Source: Archegozetes longisetosus
Taxonomy: Eukaryota > Arthropoda > Arachnida > Sarcoptiformes > Trhypochthoniidae
Reading direction: 5' to 3'
Assembly: GCA_018873245.2 (NCBI GenBank)
Contig: JAEMBT020000005.1
Coordinates: 8,108,001-8,172,000, forward strand
Length of the DNA: 64,000 nucleotides
The translations under genes and the position numbers were made by a program. Numbering within the stretch: position 1 is the first letter of the stretch; each line of letters opens with the position of its first letter. The notes beneath the pieces are model-generated. The model was not told where the DNA came from. It made no database searches and saw nothing but the letters and a program-made list of their open reading frames with translations. Below, one piece after another: positions 37,976 through 48,714 of the stretch.

Positions 37976-39019
37976 TAGACCTGTACATCGGGCGCAAAAC
38001 TCCTGGCGCGACCCAACCGACATTTTGTGTTCGTTTGTACGACCCGATTCGACCCGTAAGCTGTAGAAGGCTGGCTCGACCTGACCCGAACGCGAATTAA
38101 AATTGTTAAGAGGTAATGTTTAATCAGTTTATTAGTTAAGTTAGTTGTGGTCTGCATTACATTCATAATAAATGGACACAATATGAGAAATCTTCTGTTT
38201 TTAATGCGAGATTCTCCGATTACTTTCTATTATTGTTTCAAAATGTTAGCCGCTTTAGAGATGATGTCGAGGTATTTGTTAATTTTGCTCTGAGGCGAAA
38301 TCATCTTAGCTTTCTATAAACTCGTATCAAAAAAGTCTCACAAGACAATCAAATACTATTAGACACTTATCAATAAACTTAATTAGTTTTTCTTTAAGTT
38401 TATCAAACTCCTTAGAATTTGTATCGAATCTTTAAATATCAAGTTTTAATTTTTCTTTATCTGATAAAACGTGATAAAAATGTTAGTACATTTTCACTAC
38501 AAAATTTAGATTAAACAGCCTTTAATGGTAGTAAGAATTCCATCAGAGTATTCAATAATTTTTCATTAATCTTTTTGAGAATATCATATAGTTTGTTGTT
38601 TCAATAGATAAAGACCTCATCTTCTGATAATTAACTTTAATTGAATTCAGGCGATCATATCATGAATCCTATCTCACTTCTGTCATATTTTTCAATGTAA
38701 TATCTAATTGATTTTGAAATCCAAACTGTTTAGCCACTTTCCCCATAACTTTACAGTTTTCGATTAATTCATCTATTGAATTTATTCCATTGCATTCATC
38801 AATAGAATGTTCTTGGACTGAGTTCATATTATGAGATGGACATCCTACCCATAGAATATCTTTAAATGCAAACTTCATTGCTGAAGGTTTATCTGTTACC
38901 ATAATATTAAATACTATCTCAAATATATTTTTGAAACCGTATTCTTCAGATATAAAACACTTTGAAATAAATTTCGGGCCGACCCTTCCAACCCGACCCG
39001 AGCACGATGAACAGGTCTA
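37976..39019 (-). mobile_element. hAT element relic, 1044 bp
   Basis: Terminal inverted repeats TAGACCTGTACATCGGGC and TAGACCTGTTCATCGTGC. GACCCG motifs are repeated just inside both ends, as is usual for hAT subterminal sites. The minus-strand ORF 38669-38902 reads VTDKPSAMKF..CPSHNMNSV..., the hAT transposase region around the VTD..N and C..H motifs; the following conserved RWNS segment is broken by stops. No matching 8-bp target duplication: left GCTTTGAG, right ATGTCTAT, so the right flank has been rearranged. Confidence 0.82.
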
Positions 39020-39483
39020 ATGTCTATGGAGACGTATTGGATGTTTCTAAATGTATCAATTCAACAGATTCCTGATCAGGAGATTTTAGCCTTGAGAACG
39101 GTCTTCGTTCAGGAAGACCGACAGAGCTGGTCAATGACAATTACACTTTTATTTCAACGAAAAATAGAAAACTCTTTCAGAACAACCTAATAATTCTTAT
39201 CTTTTATTAGGTTGTTCTGAAATTTTTTTATTTTATCATTAAAATAAAAATGTAATAAAAACATTAAAATAATAAAAGAAAAGTTGAATTTAAACAATTG
39301 AATCTCTTGGTCAGTTCTCGGTTGGTCAGACGTGAGTTCATCCTAATGTCCTCCCTCAAGAGATCATTGACCAGTTCCATCGGTCTTCCCGAACGAAGGC
39401 CATTCTCAAGGCCAAAATCACCTGATCGGAATCTGTGGGACCGATACTAACATCTAGAAATATCCAATACGTCTTCATAGACA
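39020..39483. mobile_element. inverted pair of mariner transposase fragments (fold-back)
   Basis: Two arms (about 39020-39193 and 39204-39483) are inverted copies. The minus strand of the right arm encodes a mariner-type N-terminal segment (RSGDFGLENGLRSGRPMEL, then LTNRELTKRF). The left arm has the same piece on the plus strand with stops. Between them, TTTCAGAACAACCTAATAA and its reverse complement look like mariner terminal repeats. This reads as two internally deleted mariner copies joined tail to tail. Confidence 0.72.
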
Positions 39484-40559
39484 TAACAAATATTTCTCGT
39501 GGTCTCCGTGGCCTTACTGCCTTTCTTAAACTTATAAAGCATGCAATGCCGAATGTGGACTTCGACTGTAGATATGGTGATTATTTAAGACACCATTATC
39601 TAAAACTTTAAATGCAAAAATTTAAAGATAAATAACCACACTTTAGTTAAGCACTTCGATTCGATAAATAAGCAAATCTAAAACCGACATAATTTACGAG
39701 TGTTTTTGACAAGTAAAGAAAATAAAACAATTTCCGAACAGTCTAAAATGAATTCATTTTTTGAAGAAATACGTTAATGAATATGCCTTTTACTATGCAT
39801 TAAAAATACTTTCTATATTGTACTCAATATATACGCCAATTTGGAAAAGTTCACTTTAAAATCAAATTGTTCTGAAGTCTAGAAAAGTAGATTAACCACA
39901 AATAAAAAGATAGAAAACTTAATCAATCATAGGCTGAACTTTAGAGATGAGTAAATACAAATCTCAATAGATATTGATTGACTTTTGATCATTAAATTGA
40001 TTTCAAGACAAACACAGCATTAATAATTAAAATAATAAGCTTTATAAATTGAATAAAAATCTATACTAATTACTATATTGTGTTAAAAAATAGTCACAAA
40101 TTAAGAAAATGTTCTACTAAGATGTCGAGTTTTATTCAGTGAACGCAATTAAACGTTTTATATTATTTGTTTGATAGAATGGTTCTCAAGTCAACTTTAG
40201 ATAAACTAATGTATACGTTGAACAATTCTTTAGTTCAAATACCATTTGATAAGTTAAAAGACGATGCCCAGATCAACCTAACTTGGTTCACATATAAATA
40301 AGTATACTGTTGTGACGGGACTGAAGAGTGGAGTCCAAATATACCGCTCTTATTGACCTAAGTGGTCAAGAGTTATGACCCATTTTATGTTATGATTAAA
40401 AAGTGCTTTATATCGTAAAAATGAGCATCAAACAACTCTACAAGTTGAGCAGATGTTGAATATATATAATATAAACTATCTAAAGACTTTGAAGCTCCAA
40501 AAGACGTTTTCTGTACCAGCAAGAGAAAACGCTCGCTCATCCCTTATAGTTTTACCATA
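39484..40559. other. intergenic, nothing recognised
   Basis: AT-rich sequence between transposon relics. It does not align by eye with the end of unit A. Confidence 0.35.
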
Positions 40560-41090
40560 GCCAGCGCAGTGACTTTAGTCTTCGTTGATCGCTAGACTCC
40601 CCTAGTGCTCGACGGCAACATCCATCGAGGAGGAAAACTGTAACACACTTGTCACTGGAGCCCCTCTGCCTGAGGCTCCAGGGCGGGTTTTATTTGGGAG
40701 GGTACCGTCCGAGGCCCCCCGATTTTCGTCGTTCGCCGTGAAGGTATAGACGTTTACATGGAGCGCTCAGCCAGACTTGCTACAACTTAGCAAGTCCGTT
40801 GTCCGCCTTCACCACAGGGAGGGGTGACTCTAGTCGCGACCACGCACTCTATCAATTGAAACCCTTAGGCCACGCAACTTCAGGCTCTACTTAGTGGTCC
40901 CACTGAGGATATCTTTGACGGGTATTCCTCCTTTAAAGCCTGAATGCGGCCCATGGTGGCCGGGAAGTTTTTGGCTATTGCCTCCATTACTCAATGTTTT
41001 CCTAGGTCGTGCCCATTGAGAAAGTTTCTTCACTCGTCGAGACCTTTCCAAAAATATATAAACTTATTGTGAACCAGCTTAGGCCGGGAC
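40560..41090. repeat. GC-rich block, probable retroelement or SINE-like fragment
   Basis: About 530 bp clearly richer in G+C than its surroundings, with abrupt edges. It contains a hairpin (GGAGCCCC..GAGGCTCC near 40668), a CCGTCCGAGGCCCCCC stretch, and on the minus strand a Kozak-like ATG opening a 36-codon frame (MEAIAKNFPATMGRIQALK, about 40880-40990). I do not recognise the family. Candidates are an LTR or UTR of a retrotransposon, a SINE, or transferred DNA. Confidence 0.5.
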
Positions 41091-41354
41091 CTCATAGAAA
41101 CTTGGCATCCTCCTTTAATAGTTATCAAATGTTAATGAGAATAGTTTTTTGTATTTATTTTATAAGATACACGATTTTACTCACTTGTGTTGTATTTATA
41201 TCTAACAATTAACTTAATGATCAAAAGTTTATTGATTCCTATTGAGATCTCTATTAATGATCCCTAAAGTTCAGTCTTATATACATATAGAAAAATATTT
41301 TAAATGCATAGTAAAAGGTTCATTCGTTAACACATTTTTCAAAAAGTGGGTTCA

Positions 41355-41937
41355 TATGATAAGCCTTTTATTGACTAACATTTTAGGAAATAAAGAATTT
41401 CGAACTATGTATAGCAAGAAATATTAATATTAACATTTCTTTAAAGTAAAATTAATAAACATAAAGAGTTGAATTTAAGCAATATAACAGGCACCAATCA
41501 GATTGATCATAAATACTTATTTTACGTATTCAATCAAATTTCTTGAGATAAAACAGAACTTCATTATAAAGAGTGTACTATTTAAAAGATGTTAGCACAT
41601 ATATCTTATCTTAAACAAATTTTTTTGCAAAATATTGATCTGATCCCATGGCGAGGGACGAACAATCAGTTTTGAGACTTCCATTCAATTCTCCACAATA
41701 ATTCATAAAAACTAATCACTAGAGGAAGATCTCATGAAAAAACAAAAACTCTCTCAAATAGAACTCAATGTGATTTATTTATCGATTGTATGCGTGAATT
41801 TCAAGTCGACGTCCAAGAATAGGCTATTCTTAGTGTCATATAATAACTGATGCTAACTATATTTAGTAGCAATACTACAGTAGTACTTAATAGTAACCCG
41901 AATGTAAGCTTTTATTAAGCAGATATTATAAAAGGAG
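41355..41937 (-). pseudogene. third copy (C) of exporter exon 1 and flanks, dead
   Basis: Aligns with 20365-20945 and 35120-35690. The first exon is still readable on the minus strand from the ATG at 41684, but its donor site is altered (copies A and B have AG|GTATGA, here AAGATAAG) and a frame change precedes it. No downstream exporter exons exist. It shows that the locus once had at least three copies, or that a fragment was moved. Confidence 0.82.
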
Positions 41938-42276
41938 GATTCCATTATAACATTGGCCCTTCCCCTCAAAAATGGATAAAATAATTTATTTTAAAACAGG
42001 GAAAAAACCAATTGAACTCATTTATAATGCAAAAAATTGAGTTTTATCATATTTGTTGTTGTTTTTTGTGCAATTTTTTAAAAACATTAACAAAAAGATG
42101 TGAAAAATCGAATTTTAGATGAATAAAAATGAAAAAGAACATGATTTTTTGCAAATGAAAAAATTTTAATTAATGAAAAGATTAATGAGGAAGCTTGAAA
42201 AAATATTTATGTAAAGAAGTTTCAAACTCAGCATATTTCATTGCAAAGTTGACACTCTTGACTGACGAACCTTAGA

Positions 42277-45200
42277 TAAAGGAGGGGTAGGAATAAGCAC
42301 TGAAAACTTGCTGATAGAGTGATTTTGATCAAATTCAATATAGTTATAGTCCGTGTCCAACTATTAAGTTTGACCAAAGGTTTGACTCGATTCCGCGCCT
42401 CGCGCGAGAATTAAAGTGTTATAATCTAAAATACGGAAAACTTTATTTCAGCGAAACGGGACAAGATAGAAACACCAAACCAACGCAAATATGAGTGAAA
42501 ATTGATTCTAAACAATACGTGAACATTTCAAAACCAGTACTATACGTACAAATATATTTCATGAAAAAGTGAAAATTTTGAAATTTTCCACTATCTTTGC
42601 CCATATTCCCCAAAATTTTTTTTCTATGTAATTATAGAGTAACATCTCACCTACATAAAACAACAAAAAAACTTTTGGGGACTCTATGGGCAAAAATAAT
42701 ATTGAAAAAAACTAACTGGTATAATGTATTCGCAATTCTAGGATTGATCTTTAAAACTGAACATAAACCAAATGAAAACTAGACTCAAACTATAGAAAGT
42801 GAAAAAGATATCAATGAATTCCCAAAAGGTTTCTTTCACGCCATCATGACTAGACATTAAGGATTAAGTTCTTAAAGTTTCAGGCGTACAAATCATACAT
42901 GTTCAACATTAAGCTTTAACACTTTTATTTCAAAATATCTAAACTTGATTTCATTTGAGTTTGACTTTGTTTAAGATAGTTTGAGATATTTTTGATTTTA
43001 AGTGATTTATTAAGGCCAAAAAGTTAATTTTGAATATTTTCAAAAGTTTGATGTTATAGTTTTCAAAGGGTTAACAATATAGTATAAATAAGATAATTCA
43101 ATTAGTTTAAAATATGCCTTTTGCTAAAAAAAAGAAGACATCTATTCGGAATTGAAGGATCTGTGACACCTAACTCTACAAAACTTACTCCACTTTCAGC
43201 AAAAAATTCCAATACAGTTAAAAAAAACTTTATTCAAAATTTAGTCAAAACTTCAAACCAAAGGAGACCTTCTGAGAAAAATTGTGAAAACTCTAATTTA
43301 TTGCTTCAAGAAATAAACTCTGACATATGTTGTACAAAAAACTGTATCGCAGACTTTACTTCTAGTGAAAAAGAAACTATTCTTCAATATTTTAAAAATT
43401 AAGTAATGATCATAACAGAGAAAATGACTATTTAAAAGGATTAGTAATTCCAGTGCCTATTAAAAGAAGAAGGAACACAGACTCAGAAAATGACAACAAA
43501 AAACCGAAATCGCAAAGTTTTGAATATTTTATTGAAATAAAAAATGTAAGGAAAAAAGTTTGCAAAAATTCTTTTGTTAATTTACATCAAATAAAAAAAA
43601 GTAGATTAGTGTCTAAAATACTAAAAAATCGCGATATTTCTGAAGATTTGAGAGGAAAACATGGCAACAACTGGAACTGTTTGCCTCAAGAAATTTTAGA
43701 TGACGTCATAGACTTTATTGATAACTTGCCAGCTCGAGAAAGTCATTACTTGCCAAAATCAGGGAAAAATAGAAAATATTTATCTTCAGATATGAATGTG
43801 GCGAAACTTTATAGAAAATTCATCGAATTATATAATGAATATGAAAAAGTGGTTTCATATGAATTTTTTTTACATTACTTCAAGAAATCAAATATAGGCT
43901 TTGGCTTCCCTCGAAGTGATATTTGCGGTGAATGTGAACTTTTTAACGTGAAAATAAAATCTTCAGAATCTGATTCTGAAACTATTATTTTCAAAAAGCA
44001 GTTAGAAGAGCATCAAACAGAATCAGATAAGTTTTATGAAATTCAAAATGAAATTAAAAGTTTAGTAAAGATTGATAATAGTATTTGTGCTATATCCATG
44101 GATTTTGAAAAGAATTTGCCCCTTCCCTTAACAAAAGTTTCTTGTGAATATTATTTAAGACAGTTGTGGATTCACAATTTTTGTATTCATGATATGAAAA
44201 CTGAAACCGCTGACATGTTTTTATATTCTGAAAGCTTTGCAGGAAAAGGACCAAATGAATCAATTTCTTGCTTAGATTTTTATATTAAGAATCGAAAATC
44301 AAATTTCAGAAAATTTTTCATTTTCTCAGACAATTGTTTCGCACAAAATAAGAATAGATATATTTGGATTTATTATTGGAGTCTAATAAAAAATAATATC
44401 ATAGATGAAATCACTATTATATACCCGATTCCTGGTCACTCGTACTTAGATTGTGACCGGGATTTTGGCCGAATTGAGAAAAATAGACTAAAAGTAGAAA
44501 AGGTTTGCTTCCCTTCTCAATGGGTTAATCTTATTAGAGAAACTGATGTAAACTTCAATATTAATTATGTGAATTTTCCTTTAACTGATGATTTAGAACC
44601 TGATGGAACTCCTATCATAATAGTTAAAGAGTATAAAAAGTTTTTTTGATAAATTATTAGTTAATAATGTTGAAAAGCTAACACAAATTAGAAAAATAAA
44701 ATTCACACAAAAAGGAATTTTTGCAACAACTAATCTGTTATCTGAAAACTTTGAGTTAGAAATAAGTCTCGTAAAGACTGATATAATAGAAAATTTTGAT
44801 TTCACTACCTTAAATAATGCTTATGATGGTTATTTACCTTTAAAAAAAGGCTAAATTTGATGATATAAAAAGTTTACTGAAATATGTTTTGATACCGAAA
44901 AATGTTAAATTTTATAGTATTTTATTTTATTCAAATTCAGATCAAAAAGTTTCTAAAAGTAAATCAAAAATTCAGCTTTTGTTAGAAAGTAATAATCAAT
45001 TTTATTGTAGCTGTAAAGCTAAATGCGTTCGTTTGTGTGATTGTAAAAAAGTTGGCCAAAATTGTAATGAAAACTGTTTATGTAATTCATTAGAATGTAA
45101 AAACAAACCTTAAAATAAATATAATCAAAATGTCATTCATACAAAGTTTTGTTCACTGAGAAAACATACTTTAAAGAAATCATTGATCAAAACTCGAAAT

Positions 45201-45418
45201 GAGATCTAAACTTCAATCTTTATCTCTAGTCACTAGAGAATTGGTCAAACAAACTTATATGTGTAAAATGGGCCCAAATTTAACTTTGTTTATGTTCAGT
45301 TTTAAAGATCAATCCTAGAATTGTGTACATGTAAATATAATTATATACATATCAGTATAAGTATACTGAGTTTGATCAAAATCGGTCCATCAGAACGCTT
45401 ATTCCTACTCCTCCTTTA
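42277..45418 (+). mobile_element. 3.1-kb DNA transposon with long TIRs and DUF7869/CXC-type transposase gene
   Basis: Ends are inverted: TAAAGGAGGGGTAGGAATAA (42277) and TAAAGGAGGAGTAGGAATAA (reverse of 45418). A second matched block GATTTTGATCAAA follows, and a third block (CAATTCTAGGATTGATCTTT, 42735 on; inverse near 45320) continues the repeat. The left arm has about 385 extra bases (42346-42730) holding its own hairpin (CCCCAAAATTTTT). One gene lies inside (43113-45113). Flanks show no clear target duplication. Three long inverted blocks make a real element very likely; its superfamily is not certain. Confidence 0.8.
43113..45113 (+). pseudogene. putative transposase, DUF7869-like with C-terminal CXC cysteine cluster (four frameshifts)
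   Basis: Frames 43113-43132, 43121-43402, about 43403-44649, 44643-44851 and about 44851-45113 join into one protein of about 660 residues if four single-base shifts are bridged. The shifts lie in the A8 run near 43126, at AAAAATTAA near 43401, in the T6 run near 44645 and in the A7 run near 44850. In order: a short Cys motif (CCTKNC), a VCKNSFVNLH segment, then an acidic-motif core (ISMDFEKNLPLP; FSDNCFAQNKN; GHSYLDCDRDFGRIEK) that looks like a DDD/E RNase-H-fold catalytic triad. The C-terminus holds ten or so cysteines (CSCKAKCVRLCDCKKVGQNC) like a CXC DNA-binding domain. The family is common as uncharacterised proteins in arthropods. The catalytic assignment is inference. Confidence 0.75.
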
Positions 45419-45611
45419 ATACCTTTTTTTGAGAACCTGACTAAAGTTTATTGAAGCAGTATGTAATAAATATGATTTCAAAACTTAATAAAATTTCTAT
45501 AATTATTATAAAATAATGAGGTTTAATTTTTTTAACATTAATTATTTTAAACATATTCAAAATAATTTGAAAAAGAATAAAAATTGAATTTTTGCTTTTT
45601 GTATTTTTTCA

Positions 45612-45716
45612 ACATGTTACCCCAAAAGGGCTAGCTTTTCCTTTTAACCAAAGCTTCTTTAGATAAAGTTGTTTTTTAGGAAAAATTTCCAAGCTAGCCC
45701 TCTCGGGGTAACATGT
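45612..45716. mobile_element. 105-bp inverted-repeat MITE
   Basis: Arms of about 26 bp: left ACATGTTACCCCAAAAGGG, right reverse-complemented ACATGTTACCCCGAGAGGG, both continuing CTAGCTT. No ORF. Confidence 0.7.
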
Positions 45717-46042
45717 ATAAATAAAATTTTGAAATTTTATTATCTTTATAACTTTTTTAATAATGAAAATTTTATGATGATTTTTCCCTCATAAACTTGT
45801 ATTCAAACTTCAAGTTTTAGTGAAAAAATTTTCAAAATATCTCTAACGGTTTTCTTACAATAAAAATTTGAAATTTCAAACTTCTGGAATTTTTTGCAGC
45901 GCTCAGGCGCGTCCAATCTCAAAGTGATAAACACAAACATATATTCTTTTTTAGTGTTCTTTTTGAATAAAAAATTTCAAAGAAATCGGTTTCTCAAGGG
46001 AATTTTCTATGGGGCCACCGAATCCTCCTTTTTCATCAATTA

Positions 46043-46575
46043 TTGGTATAATTGAAAAGTTCGTACCCTAAGTATCAAAGAATGAATTTTATTGAAATTT
46101 TTTTACAAAAAACTTAAGAGTAATCTCCCCGAGCACTAGTGACCCGCTTCATCCTCTCCTGCCATTTGTCATAAACCCGTCGCCACTCACCAGAGTAATA
46201 CTCTTGAAGAAATCATTTACTGTCCGATCGATCTCTTCTTCGGACGAGAATCAGCGCCCTCTTAAATATTTCTTAACCAATTCATATGAAACAGTGTTTG
46301 GCCCCAAAACTGAATTAATTTCTTTGACCGTATCCTTGGCCGACATTTTCTTCTTTAAACGATAGCCAATAGTAGCCCGAAAATCTCGAGAATTGAAATC
46401 AATTTTTATTTAAGACAACTGTTCTTTAAAAGATCATAAAATGCAAACAGAACGACAGAAAAAGTTGAAACTTTGTGTTCGATATTTAAAATTGATATAT
46501 TTAAATAAAATATTTAAAAAATAGTTTAATTATCATCAGAACCTCGTTAGGGTACGAAATTTTCAATTATACCAA
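46043..46575 (-). mobile_element. mariner element, internally deleted (533 bp), TA target duplication
   Basis: Inverted ends TTGGTATAATTGAAAAGTTC and TTGGTATAATTGAAAATTTC, both continuing CGTACCCTAA, flanked by TA on each side (46041-46042, 46576-46577). The minus strand (about 46125-46410) encodes an N-terminal helix-turn-helix remnant (GYRLKKKMSAKDTVKEIN) fused to a C-terminal tail remnant (SSEEEIDRTVNDFFKS). The catalytic middle is missing. A typical non-autonomous derivative. Confidence 0.85.
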
Positions 46576-46813
46576 TAGTTATAAAAGTAGCCATTATTAA
46601 AAGCAAATACAATATAGTCCTTGAGGGTCAATCATTACGTTAGAAAAATTTTCATTAAAAAAAATAATGAAGTATTCAACTTAACTAATCAGATGTTCCA
46701 TATATTATGAGTAATGATAGACATACGCTCAGTGAAACTGAGCCTGAGTCTAATATTAGACATCAACTTGAATTTTATATTCAAAGAAGTCTAATAGTTT
46801 TATCCTGAATATA

Positions 46814-47375
46814 CAGGGTGACAAGAATATAGCTGATGAAACTATTTGAGTCATACTTAAAACCGAGTTAATTCTGGGAAATTCTAGAAACATTTTTTTA
46901 GTATAAAAGCTGGGGTTTTATATATCATGATCATTTTGTACAAGTCATCAACAAGAATGGATGCCACCACTGGCAAATATTCACTTGTTGAACGTGTGGC
47001 TATTGTTAGTCTTTATTATCAAAACGGGTCGAGTCCTGCAAACACTGTTTTTAAGACTCGATTTGGCCGCCACCCGACACTCAGTCTAAACACTGTTACA
47101 AGATAAATTTTTAATAAGCCCACAACTACTGAAGAACTCAAGAACGCGATTTCTGACACAATTAAGGCGATTCCAATAGAGATGATACGCCAGTCAATAT
47201 TACATTTTCCAAAACGCCTCCAAAAAGTGATTGAAATGAAGGGGGTCATTTTGAAAATATTATACAATAAACCCCAACATATATGCTATTAAATGAAATT
47301 AAAATGATTTAATTATCTTTTGTAGTTTTTTAATAATTAAATTTCAAAAACATCGGCTATATTCTTGTCACCCTG
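46814..47375 (+). mobile_element. Tc1-like element, internally deleted (562 bp), TA target duplication
   Basis: Inverted ends CAGGGTGACAAGAATATAGC / CAGGGTGACAAGAATATAGC, each followed by (C or T)GATG, flanked by TA (46812-46813, 47376-47377). The plus-strand frame from ATG 46957 keeps an N-terminal helix-turn-helix (YSLVERVAIVSLYYQNG, VFKTRFGRHP), then one stop, then a C-terminal piece (MIRQSILHFPKRLQKVIE) typical of the arthropod Tc1-like family. The DDE core has been deleted. The very similar ends suggest fairly recent movement. Confidence 0.87.
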
Positions 47376-47377
47376 TA

Positions 47378-48255
47378 ATATATAATTTCAATAAATAATT
47401 TCACTGAATAAAATTATGAAAATTGCTATTCTAATAAATTGATATAGCAATATATATATATATTGTAAAGTATGAGAAAGTTCTAAAGATTTTGATCAGA
47501 TTTTTCTATCATTTGCTTATAAACCTCAGTCTCCCCTAGGGATTCACAATCAGTATTAAAAGGTCCAACATTTACTGAGGCGTTTGACGACCTTTGGAGT
47601 CTGAAATTAAATTCATTATTTTAAGCGAAGATAAAATCTAAGCATAAGCTTAGTGACACTATTTGTATAAATATCAAATAACCATTTAGTGGTACTGATG
47701 AAATTTCCATATAGAGGCTAAATATGTTCAAAGATCTGAGCCTAAACTCATGAACAAGTGAGCCTTAGGCTCTATAATAGCTTTTGAGCTGAGCCTTGAG
47801 TTCAGACTAGTCCATGTCGATCATTAATTATATCGATGTAAGGACTACTAAAGCGGCTATTTTACGTTAAAAATGTGCGTTCATCAATTTTCGGTTATCA
47901 TAAACAAATGAACTTTTGACTAACGAAATACCCATTTGTCGACCTTTTAGTGATTAATTTAATATTTGAAATTTAAAAAATTGAACGTTAATCATTGAGG
48001 GACATAACTCTAAAATGAAACTATAAAGACGAATTAGTTTTGGATGCAAAGTTTGATTTAATTTACTGTAATTTAATCAACTTTTTATTCAATGTTCAGC
48101 TTCAGTTCTGAAGCTCCAGTCTCAATTTGATTAAATGACAATAATTCGTAGCTTTTCCCTTAACAAACTGAAAACTTTGAAATAAATGCCCAAAGACTTG
48201 AGTCAACTTGAATTGAATGAAAACCGTAGACTAAAGATCTAAAGTTAAATAGTTA
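47378..48255. other. intergenic, nothing firm
   Basis: AT-rich. Several GAGCC/CTGAGC motifs cluster at 47735-47810 and a short palindrome CAGCTTCAGTTCTGAAGCT lies near 48098, but no element ends could be fixed. Confidence 0.35.
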
Positions 48256-48714
48256 TTAAGTTTTATTTTGGATAATCCAATAAATGAATAAATAGACATC
48301 AAATGTGTGCCAGCCTTTGGCCATAAGGATTAATTGAAAATTATAACGAATTACAAATAATAGTAAGAAATTGAGAACAAAAGTAACTGAAAGCGTTACG
48401 TAATAAATTAAACACAAGTTTCTTCGAAAATTCACTATCGAGAAACTTGGGATCAAGTCATTAATTAATAAGGCGACAAATGGGCGCAAATACACATAAT
48501 TCCAATAGTAGGCCAATGATATGATGATAAGTAAAGAAATGATCCAATTATTAATGAATAAGTATTTCAAATATAAGTCAATACATAGCATAATCAAAAC
48601 TAGTATGAAATAGTCATTGGTTAGCGTTTGAAGTTCTGGTGGTTCAACGACCAATAAATGATTGATTTCTTGTGCTATTATTAATACTAAACGATCAATA
48701 AATTGCCGCTCCAT
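48256..48714 (-). CDS. orphan multi-pass membrane protein
   Basis: A 152-residue ORF with an ATG start (MERQF). Three to four hydrophobic helices: about residues 34-53 (YFILVLIMLCIDLYLKYLF), 55-75 (NWIISLLIIISLAYYWNY) and 100-123 (LCLIYYVTLSVTFVLNFL), plus a possible short one at the C-terminus (FDVYLFIYWII). The N-terminal 30 residues are amphipathic. No family recognised, no introns, no clear promoter. In AT-rich DNA hydrophobic ORFs arise by chance, but this length, the real ATG and the balanced composition favour a gene. Confidence 0.45.
   Translation of the reverse strand: MERQFIDRLVLIIAQEINHLLVVEPPELQTLTNDYFILVLIMLCIDLYLKYLFINNWIISLLIIISLAYYWNYVYLRPFVALLINDLIPSFSIVNFRRNLCLIYYVTLSVTFVLNFLLLFVIRYNFQLILMAKGWHTFDVYLFIYWIIQNKT

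Noticed and set aside
41931..46035. Possible outer transposon around the CXC element, with ends AAAAGGAGGATTC and its inverse
   Set aside because: The inverted match is only about 13 bp and nothing further inside aligns, so chance cannot be excluded.
47019..47267. Minus-strand 82-codon ORF
   Set aside because: Antisense of the Tc1-like transposase remnant on the plus strand.
47700..48110. Cluster of GAGCC/CTGAGC words and a short palindrome
   Set aside because: No matching ends or second copy could be placed.
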